Assembly: GCA_017615135.1 (NCBI GenBank)
Contig: JAGAAU010000108.1
Span: forward strand, 1-9,322
Source of the DNA: Bacteroidales bacterium
Lineage (GTDB): Bacteria > Bacteroidota > Bacteroidia > Bacteroidales > UBA932
Reading direction: 5' to 3'
Length of the DNA stretch: 9,322 bases
Part shown: in pieces, positions 1 through 6,233 of the stretch
Numbering within the stretch: the stretch's first letter is position 1
Layout: every line of letters starts with the position of its first letter
The notes under the pieces: model-generated
What the model was told of the DNA's origin: nothing
The model's database searches: none
Seen by the model: only the letters and a program-made list of their open reading frames with translations
Position numbers and translations under genes: made by a program

Positions 1-411
1 ATTCCCTTTATGCTGCACGTGCCCAATATCAATATGGTCATCGTGGACGTAGAACGCTATCTGCAGGATTCTTTCCCGGACGCCCTCCGTGAAAAATATC
101 CCGGCCTGCCGGTCCTGCCCAATCCCACACGTGAGGAGTTCTTCAAGTTCGGCAGCACCTCCGGCTGCATCGTCCTGCATACCCTCACCACCGAATCCCC
201 GCTGGACAGCTTCGAAGGCATTTCTGTCCCGCAGATGGAGAAAATGCTGGTGGACATCGTCCTCAACCCGGAATTCGACTTCCTTCAAGGCAGCGAACTC
301 AGCAGGGTTTACAGGGAAGCCTTCTCCTCTTATGCCATCTCCCGCCCGCGCCTGCTCCGCTACGCCCAGCGCCGCGGATGCTTGGAAAAGATACAGCAAC
401 TGATAGACTGA
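1..411 (+). CDS. AbiEi/DUF6577-like protein, C-terminal part only (5' end outside window)
   Basis: The frame is open from base 1 and runs to TGA at 409-411, so the first visible ATG (base 10) is unlikely to be the true start; about 136 residues are visible. I see a run SPLDSFEGISVPQMEKMLVD followed by QGSELSRVYREAF and LLRYAQRRG. From memory this pattern (substituent of the form 'G-V-P-x-x-E-K-x-L-V-D', then 'Y-A-x-R-R' near the end) matches the C-terminal half of the DUF6577/AbiEi-like family. Members of that family are often the antitoxin-like partner of an AbiEii nucleotidyltransferase toxin. The usual AbiEii partner lies downstream, but here the next gene is an Rpn nuclease on the opposite strand. 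The toxin is therefore absent, or encoded before the window. The family call rests on recalled motifs, not a search; it could be another short hypothetical protein. Confidence 0.55.
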   Translation: MPFMLHVPNINMVIVDVERYLQDSFPDALREKYPGLPVLPNPTREEFFKFGSTSGCIVLHTLTTESPLDSFEGISVPQMEKMLVDIVLNPEFDFLQGSELSRVYREAFSSYAISRPRLLRYAQRRGCLEKIQQLID

Positions 412-428
412 TACCTACAGGCGCATGA

Positions 429-447
429 TATTCCGTTCGGCGGAATA
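429..447. other. Short perfect inverted repeat (7-bp stem, 5-nt loop)
   Basis: TATTCCG at 429-435 pairs with CGGAATA at 441-447 around the loop TTCGG. It lies 18 bases after the stop of the AbiEi-like ORF. No T-run follows on the + strand, so it is not a canonical intrinsic terminator. It may stabilise the mRNA 3' end. Confidence 0.45.
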
Positions 448-470
448 CGACATGGCCATCTATTAAACAG

Positions 471-512
471 GAGAGCCCTTTCGGTCCCTGCGGGATAAAA
501 GCCCGCGCTCTC
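471..512. other. Bulged hairpin between converging genes
   Basis: GAGAGC (471-476) pairs with GCTCTC (507-512). Inside it GCGGG (490-494) pairs with CCCGC (502-506) around a 7-nt loop, and a 13-nt bulge (477-489) sits on one side. It lies between the ends of the AbiEi-like ORF (+) and the Rpn gene (-), where a bidirectional terminator would be expected. Neither strand shows a proper U-tract right after the stem, so terminator activity is only inferred. Confidence 0.4.
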
Positions 513-528
513 TGAAAAACGGAATCCC

Positions 529-1431
529 CTACAGCGCCGCTATCTGTTCAATGGAGAGCCCGGTGGCTTGGGAGATTTGCTCAACGGGAACTTTGATATC
601 TCGTAACCTGCGGGCGATATCGTTCCGCCCTTCGGCTAGACCCTCGGCCCGTCCCTCGGCCCGGGCCCAGGCTTTTTGAGCGAGTATGTCGATTTCGGTT
701 CTCATAATCTCTTCGTATTTGTGTTGATCCGCCACGCTCATATTCGCGAAGGCAGACCGCTCATACAGTTTTCTAATAAATTCGTCTTCAAAGTTCTCGG
801 GAACTTTGTCTACTGTGTGCATATACTTCAGCGACCAGGCAAACTGTTCCAGCAGTGTGGTACATTTCATCGCTTTGTCCTTGCCCCATTTGAGCCTTTC
901 CAACTCAAGATAGACGAACTTGAGCGCCCCTGTCATTGGCTCACCGTTTCCATCGCAGCGCAGACAGTAACGGCTTAATAGCCCTTCTTCCAACGCATCT
1001 TCGCTCTCGTGCGGAAGTGTAAAGTTCAGGAAACTCACCACATACACCGGCATCAGGCTGTAATCCATCTTGTCGGAGGTGTCACCCCGCTTTGCTGCCT
1101 CCCGGCGTTTCTGAACCTTCTGTTCAAGCTGTTCCCGTATAGGGAAGGTGGAGTAGCATAGCATCCTGTCCATAAAACTCGTTTGCTGCGAGTGTTGCAT
1201 TTCAACGATGAAGCTTTCTCCGTCATCCCCCGTGCAGTAGATGTCAAAGGTAGAATTTTTGTCGGAAATAGCCAAACCGTGTTGTTCTCTGTCTTTGAGT
1301 ACAAGGGAGTTTATTTTCTTTCCAGGCAGGATGAGCTCCAGCATCTTGATAATCAGCGGTTCGTTACCTGGTGCAAAAATTACGAGCTTGAAGGCTTCGT
1401 CATACGTTAAATTCGCATAAATTTGTTCCAT
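529..1431 (-). CDS. Rpn family recombination-promoting nuclease / PDDEXK_2 putative transposase
   Basis: A 300-residue cytosolic protein starting at ATG 1431-1429 and ending at TAG 531-529. It opens with an N-terminal block of the family type (LTYDEAFKLVIF, residues 8-19). The PD-(D/E)XK-like core has D63 in STFDIYC and E77-M-Q79 in FIVEMQ; ExQ in place of ExK is common in this family. A long helical region follows. The C-terminus has an AEG-rich tetrapeptide repeat (residues 257-269), then a small helical end, VEQISQATGLSIEQIAAL, typical of these proteins. Family knowledge: Rpn proteins are DNA endonucleases that promote RecA-independent recombination, and in E. coli they act as anti-phage toxins restrained by a short C-terminal product made from an internal start. 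Length and motifs look intact, so it may be active. The gene is preceded by AT-rich DNA with no Shine-Dalgarno. It is divergent from eno and convergent with the AbiEi-like ORF. Confidence 0.87.
   Translation of the reverse strand: MEQIYANLTYDEAFKLVIFAPGNEPLIIKMLELILPGKKINSLVLKDREQHGLAISDKNSTFDIYCTGDDGESFIVEMQHSQQTSFMDRMLCYSTFPIREQLEQKVQKRREAAKRGDTSDKMDYSLMPVYVVSFLNFTLPHESEDALEEGLLSRYCLRCDGNGEPMTGALKFVYLELERLKWGKDKAMKCTTLLEQFAWSLKYMHTVDKVPENFEDEFIRKLYERSAFANMSVADQHKYEEIMRTEIDILAQKAWARAEGRAEGLAEGRNDIARRLRDIKVPVEQISQATGLSIEQIAAL
627..662 (-). repeat. Three tandem 12-bp units encoding an AEG-rich tetrapeptide repeat
   Basis: On the + strand the units are GCCCTTCGGCTA (627-638), GACCCTCGGCCC (639-650) and GTCCCTCGGCCC (651-662). 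They encode residues 257-269 of the Rpn protein (RAEG, RAEG, LAEG, R). Units of 12 bp keep the frame, so slippage would change linker length without breaking the gene. Confidence 0.8.
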
Positions 1432-1472
1432 CGTTCAAAAAATTTGTGGAACGCAATAATATGCCTGGAAAA

Positions 1473-1518
1473 CGTAAAAAAATCGTAAAAACGTAAAACT
1501 TTTCCCAGAAACATAAAA
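1473..1518. repeat. Direct CGTAAAA repeats in the rpn-eno divergent intergenic region
   Basis: CGTAAAA occurs at 1473-1479, 1484-1490 and 1492-1498, with a CATAAAA variant at 1512-1518. The region 1432-1607 is much richer in A/T than the flanking genes. Possible roles are UP-like or curved upstream promoter DNA, or a binding array. The spacing is irregular (11, 8 and 20 bases between starts), so chance in an A-rich stretch is also plausible. Confidence 0.4.
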
Positions 1519-1560
1519 ACTTTGGCAGCCGCCCCATTACCGATTTGTGTAGAATTTTTG

Positions 1561-1568
1561 TAAATTTG
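1561..1568 (+). promoter_or_regulatory. Putative eno promoter, Bacteroidota -7 box
   Basis: TAAATTTG matches the Bacteroidota -7 consensus TAnnTTTG exactly. It would start transcription near 1573-1576, giving a 5' leader of about 35 nt before the eno ATG at 1608. A TTTG at 1544-1547 is closer than the usual 19-21 bp for the -33 element, so the upstream half is weak. The eno ATG is preceded by A/T-rich sequence rather than a Shine-Dalgarno, as is normal in this phylum. Confidence 0.6.
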
Positions 1569-1578
1569 CGGCGCAAAT
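1564..1578. promoter_or_regulatory. 15-bp perfect palindrome overlapping the eno -7 box and start site
   Basis: ATTTGCG-G-CGCAAAT has seven complementary pairs around a single central G at 1571. It overlaps the 3' half of the -7 box and the expected transcription start. It could be an operator half-site pair, or a small 5' hairpin if transcription starts upstream. No regulator is known to me for this site. Confidence 0.45.
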
Positions 1579-1595
1579 GAGTTAAAAATCCATAA

Positions 1596-2918
<1,323 letters not shown>

Positions 2919-2942
2919 TTCACGGATAGATACATTAATAAG

Positions 2943-2976
2943 GCGTCCTGGACCATAAATCCGGGACGCTTTTTTT
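2943..2976 (+). terminator. Intrinsic terminator of eno
   Basis: GCGTCCTGGA-like arm (2943-2952) pairs with TCCGGGACGC (2960-2969) with one T-G wobble, around a 7-nt loop. Seven T residues follow (2970-2976). It begins 25 bases after the eno stop codon and separates eno from the downstream lipoprotein unit. Confidence 0.9.
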
Positions 2977-2991
2977 ATCTATTTATGAGAA

Positions 2992-3005
2992 TTTGACTAT
3001 CTTAG
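2992..3005 (+). promoter_or_regulatory. Possible promoter for the short ORF-lipoprotein unit
   Basis: TTTGACTATCTTAG contains TATCTTAG (2998-3005), one mismatch from TAnnTTTG, just after the eno terminator. A start near 3012 would place the 42-codon ORF about 16 nt into the message and the lipoprotein ATG about 146 nt in. No TTTG stands at the usual -33 spacing, so this is a weak call supported mainly by position. Confidence 0.4.
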
Positions 3006-3027
3006 CGAGGATTTAAAACTTATTCGG

Positions 3028-3156
3028 ATGTTTTACGAGACACCAACACTACTGGTTCTCCCGTTCGAACAGGACGAGGGACTTATGTCTGCAAGCCCGC
3101 AAGCTGGCGGCAATGAATCTTATGTTACTGAAGACTGGGACCAATATGTTAACTGA
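3028..3156 (+). CDS. Short acidic ORF (42 aa) directly upstream of and coupled to the lipoprotein
   Basis: ATG at 3028-3030 opens 42 codons ending at TGA 3154-3156, one base before the lipoprotein ATG at 3158. The product starts MFYETPTLLVLPFEQDEGLM and ends EDWDQYVN. It has eight acidic residues (E4, E14, D16, E17, E30, E35, D36, D38) and no lysine, arginine or histidine. There is no signal peptide or transmembrane segment. The layout (aromatic and proline near the start, a hydrophobic stretch, an acidic pair, then small residues and an acidic-aromatic tail) resembles, from memory, many unnamed short ORFs in Bacteroidales that precede surface lipoprotein genes. The spacing suggests translational coupling or a leader-peptide role, but function is unknown. 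Such a short frame could arise by chance; its exact abutment to the next start argues against that. Confidence 0.6.
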   Translation: MFYETPTLLVLPFEQDEGLMSASPQAGGNESYVTEDWDQYVN

Positions 3157-3157
3157 T

Positions 3158-6100
3158 ATGAAAACGAACAAGATAATAATTGCCGCATTGGTGGCATCCG
3201 TATTTTTTTCCTGCACCCGCGAGCTTGAAGGGCCTGAATCCGCGCAGAAAGGTGTAGACCTCGAATTCACCGCAGAATGGGCTGAGGAAGGCCTTCCCGA
3301 CAGCCGTACCGTCCTTCAGGAAGACGGCAGCAGCGTCTGGTGGACTACAGATGAAGCAATCAACGTGTTTTTCGGGACGATGAGTTCAGGAATGTTCACG
3401 TCTACCAATGCCGAACCGCAGGCCAGGGTCAGTTTTGTGGGAACCATGACATCTTTTGTGGGAGATCTGGAAAGTGAAAACCCGAAGCCGGCCTACTGGG
3501 CGGTTTATCCCTACGATGAGGCAAACAGTTGCGACGGAGAGAGCGTAAGTCTCAAGATTGCAGGTACGCAGACATCGGTATCCGGCAGTTTTGCAGACAA
3601 ATTCATGCCGGCGGTTGCAAAGAGCGAATCTTTCCTTCTGCCGTTCTATAATGTCTGCGGTGGCGTCTGCTTCTCGGTCGGCCGTCCCGGCATCTGCAAG
3701 GTGGTATTCACTTCCCTCGACAACAGCCCCATGGCGGGTCAGGTGAAAGTCGGATTCGGAGAAGACGGCAAGCCGGTTGTGCTGGATGTTACGGATCCGT
3801 TGGATAATATAGTGGTAAACAGTCCGGAAGGCGGATTCGAGCCCGGGGTAAAATATTATGCCACGATGATACCGTGCACCCACAGTATGGGAATGAAGAT
3901 TTCCATGTTCACGGAGGTGTCCAAGGCTGAACGCAGTATAGAAAGCAGCCTCACCGTTAAGCGCTCGACCTTTGGAGTTCTGACCGAGATAGACAAGGGT
4001 CTGGAATTCGACAGCGGAGTTCCGGTGCCTGAAATTGTGGATCTGGGACTCTCGGTCAAATGGGCATCCAGCAACCTCGGTTCCTTCTTGCCGGAAGGTC
4101 CCGGTATGATGCTGGCCTGGGGCGAAGTGGTTTCCAAGCCGGCATGTACCTGGGATAATTATAAATGGTACGATGACGGCAATCTCTGCAAATATTATGA
4201 CGTAGACCACAAGATTTTGCTGGATAGTGAAGACGATGCGGCGGAGCTTAGCCTTGGAGGCCTCTGGCGTATGCCGTTGAAAGGAGAGCTGGAAGAACTT
4301 GAAGATAATTGTACCTGGGAATGGAACGTGATAAACGGCACCCCCGGCTATAGGATAACCAGCAATGTGCCAGGATTCGAGGACAAATGGATATTCCTTC
4401 CTGCTGCCGGGTATAATGACAATGGTCTTGTTTATGCCGGCGAAAACGGATGGTATTGGGCAAAGAACCTGAACAAAGATAATGCTGAGGAGGCTTATTC
4501 CCTGACATTAGAGCCTTCATACTATTCTGTATATCCGAGATATAGGGTATGCGGCGGTTCTATCAGGCCGGTTTACGGGGAAGTGCCCCATGTTACCGGT
4601 CTGAACATGGACATGGCAACTTTGAGCCTGACTGAAGGAGAATGTGCCATGCTTTCTGTCATAACTATACCTGCGGTAGTCTGTGATGATGGAATGACCT
4701 GGTCCAGCAGCAATCCTGCAGTGGCCGATGTGGAAAACGGTTGTGTGCATGCTGTTTCTCCCGGTACTGCAACAATTACCGCCACATCTATGGATGGTGG
4801 ATATACGGCGGACTGTACCGTTATTGTTGCTGCATACGCGGGCGCTCCTGAGATTATAGACCTCGGCCTTTCAGTCAAATGGGCGGCATGCAACCTCGGT
4901 GCAAATTCCCCGGAAGCTCCAGGCTGGCTTGTTGCATGGGGTGAAATCTCCACCAAAACCCAATATGACTGGTCTAACTACACCTGGGGTGAAAGCACTA
5001 ATTCTCTGCTTAAATACAACACAGAATACGATTACGGAAGTGTCGATAACAAGGTTGTTCTGGATCCCGAGGATGATGCGGCTTACCGCGCCCTCGGCGG
5101 GAGCTGGCGCATCCCTACCAGGGGGGAGATGGAGGAGTTGCTGCAGAATTGTATCTGGGAAGATGCAACGGTGAACGGAGTCAATGGAATCCGGTATACA
5201 AGCACGGTAAGCGGATACGAAGGCAAGTCCATTTTCCTTCCTTTGACTGGTTTCTACTGTTCATCGGATTACTATTCCAATCAATTTAACTATTGGACAT
5301 CGACGCTGAATGTCGGTTATCCGGTCGAGGCCTGTTATTGCAGAGGATTTGACTGCATTCCCGAATATCGTTGTTACGGTATGTCCGTACGTCCGGTATA
5401 TGGCGAGTTCTCCCATGTAACTGATATCAAGCTGAATAAGACGGAGCTTTCGCTGGTCTTCGGGGAGTCTTTCACGCTGAAAGCCTATCTGATACCGGCC
5501 AATGCCTCCAATCAGATGGTAACATGGAGCAGTTCAGATCCTGAAACGGTTTCGGTTAGCGATGGAGTAGTGTATGCCCATGCAGTAGGAACTGCTACCA
5601 TCAGCGTTACTTCCTTAGACGGTGGCAAAACTGCAAGCTGCCAAATCACGGTGAAAAGTGAAGTGCCTGTCCCGGAAAAGGTAGACCTTGGCCTTTCAGT
5701 AAAATGGGCCAGCTTTAATCTTGGCGCCTCAAGGCCGGAAGGTATTGGCTGGCTGCTGCCCTGGGGCGCTGTTAATCCGCAAAGCGACTGCAGCGGCTGG
5801 GAGGAGTATCCCTTGTACGATTCGGGCATTACAAAGTATAACGATGTAGACGGCAAGACAACTCTTGAGGCGGTGGATGATGCCGCACAGGTGTGGCTTG
5901 GCGGTTCCTGGCGTATGCCTACCATGGAAGAGTGTCTGGAACTCATCGATGAATGCGATTGGGTGCCGGCCACTTTTAACGGGATTCACGGATTCATGGT
6001 AATGAGTAAGAAGAGCGGCTTTGAGGACAGGAGTATTTTCCTCCCCAATGCAGGTTATCTTGGATGGAGAATACAGTCCCAGGGCGATTACGGTTACTAT

Positions 6101-6223
6101 TGGGCATCTACGACATGTCCTGAAGATTACAACCAGGCAGGGAACTTCTACTTCTCGGATGGAGCGTATTACGGCTATGAAGCGCGGTGTTTCGGCCAGT
6201 CCATCCGTCCCGTTTCCGATTAG
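3158..6223 (+). CDS. Modular surface lipoprotein: fimbrillin-like N-terminus, three FISUMP-like modules, two BIG2 domains
   Basis: A 1021-residue predicted lipoprotein. I start it at ATG 3158 rather than at upstream in-frame ATGs from 3113, because this gives a proper signal peptide (K2, K5, then a hydrophobic core) ending in FFSC with lipobox C19. Residues about 33-285 resemble fimbrillin/Mfa-like domains (RTVLQEDGSSVWWTTDEAINVF, then YWAVYPYD). Three homologous modules follow at about 294-474, 567-749 and 842-1020. Each starts with (V/I)DLGLSVKWA, contains DDAA, LGG.WR(M/I)P, IFLP..G and a YW motif, and ends (I/V)RPV. They look like FISUMP/TIGR02145 or DUF1566-type domains. Two BIG2 Ig-like domains (about 479-558 and 754-833) separate them, with WSSSNPAVADV/WSSSDPETVSV and GTATI motifs. 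It is probably anchored to the outer membrane; adhesion or glycan binding is inference. Translation may be coupled to the short ORF ending one base upstream. Confidence 0.85.
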   Translation: MKTNKIIIAALVASVFFSCTRELEGPESAQKGVDLEFTAEWAEEGLPDSRTVLQEDGSSVWWTTDEAINVFFGTMSSGMFTSTNAEPQARVSFVGTMTSFVGDLESENPKPAYWAVYPYDEANSCDGESVSLKIAGTQTSVSGSFADKFMPAVAKSESFLLPFYNVCGGVCFSVGRPGICKVVFTSLDNSPMAGQVKVGFGEDGKPVVLDVTDPLDNIVVNSPEGGFEPGVKYYATMIPCTHSMGMKISMFTEVSKAERSIESSLTVKRSTFGVLTEIDKGLEFDSGVPVPEIVDLGLSVKWASSNLGSFLPEGPGMMLAWGEVVSKPACTWDNYKWYDDGNLCKYYDVDHKILLDSEDDAAELSLGGLWRMPLKGELEELEDNCTWEWNVINGTPGYRITSNVPGFEDKWIFLPAAGYNDNGLVYAGENGWYWAKNLNKDNAEEAYSLTLEPSYYSVYPRYRVCGGSIRPVYGEVPHVTGLNMDMATLSLTEGECAMLSVITIPAVVCDDGMTWSSSNPAVADVENGCVHAVSPGTATITATSMDGGYTADCTVIVAAYAGAPEIIDLGLSVKWAACNLGANSPEAPGWLVAWGEISTKTQYDWSNYTWGESTNSLLKYNTEYDYGSVDNKVVLDPEDDAAYRALGGSWRIPTRGEMEELLQNCIWEDATVNGVNGIRYTSTVSGYEGKSIFLPLTGFYCSSDYYSNQFNYWTSTLNVGYPVEACYCRGFDCIPEYRCYGMSVRPVYGEFSHVTDIKLNKTELSLVFGESFTLKAYLIPANASNQMVTWSSSDPETVSVSDGVVYAHAVGTATISVTSLDGGKTASCQITVKSEVPVPEKVDLGLSVKWASFNLGASRPEGIGWLLPWGAVNPQSDCSGWEEYPLYDSGITKYNDVDGKTTLEAVDDAAQVWLGGSWRMPTMEECLELIDECDWVPATFNGIHGFMVMSKKSGFEDRSIFLPNAGYLGWRIQSQGDYGYYWASTTCPEDYNQAGNFYFSDGAYYGYEARCFGQSIRPVSD
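4037..4579 (+). repeat. FISUMP-like module 1 of the lipoprotein
   Basis: Residues 294-474, from VDLGLSVKWA to SIRPVY. It has the conserved C385 (DNCTW) and C465 (YRVCGG), WRMP at 370-373, IFLPAAGY at 412-419 and YWAK at 433-436 where the other copies have YW.ST. It is the copy least like FISUMP at the YW motif. Confidence 0.75.
4592..4831 (+). repeat. BIG2 (Ig-like) domain 1 of the lipoprotein
   Basis: Residues 479-558. The order is the BIG2 one: VTGLNMDMATLSLTEGE, then MTWSSSNPAVADVENGCV, GTATITATSMDGG and ADCTVIV. It joins modules 1 and 2 and probably acts as a spacer on the cell surface. Confidence 0.85.
4856..5404 (+). repeat. FISUMP-like module 2 of the lipoprotein
   Basis: Residues 567-749, from IDLGLSVKWA to SVRPVY. 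It has C665 (QNCIW) and C739 (YRCYG), WRIPT at 650-654, SIFLPLTGF at 691-699 and YWTST at 712-716. It carries extra cysteines at 701, 726, 728 and 733 that the other copies lack. Confidence 0.78.
5417..5656 (+). repeat. BIG2 (Ig-like) domain 2 of the lipoprotein
   Basis: Residues 754-833. VTDIKLNKTELSLVFGESF, VTWSSSDPETVSVSDGVV, GTATISVTSLDGGKTA and CQITV follow the BIG2 order closely. It is nearer the family consensus than the first copy and joins modules 2 and 3. Confidence 0.88.
5681..6217 (+). repeat. FISUMP-like module 3 of the lipoprotein
   Basis: Residues 842-1020, from VDLGLSVKWA to SIRPVS; the protein ends one residue later. It has C933 (DECDW) and C1011 (ARCFG), WRMPT at 918-922, SIFLPNAGY at 959-967 and YWASTT at 981-986. 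No BIG2 domain follows, so this module is the exposed C-terminal tip. Confidence 0.78.
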
Positions 6224-6233
6224 GTTCGTACAG

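Noticed and set aside
3113..3157. Upstream in-frame ATGs extending the lipoprotein by 15 codons
   Set aside because: The extension would place extra residues before a textbook lipoprotein signal peptide beginning at 3158, and it overlaps the short ORF in another frame.
3386..4210. 274-codon open frame antisense to the lipoprotein N-terminal region
   Set aside because: Its composition is like a shadow frame (many H, R and G), and it overlaps the fimbrillin-like region and first FISUMP-like module on the coding strand.
4037..6217. Possible recent duplication or assembly artefact in the lipoprotein
   Set aside because: The three modules and two BIG2 domains differ at many synonymous and non-synonymous sites, so they are old diverged repeats rather than a collapsed or duplicated assembly segment.
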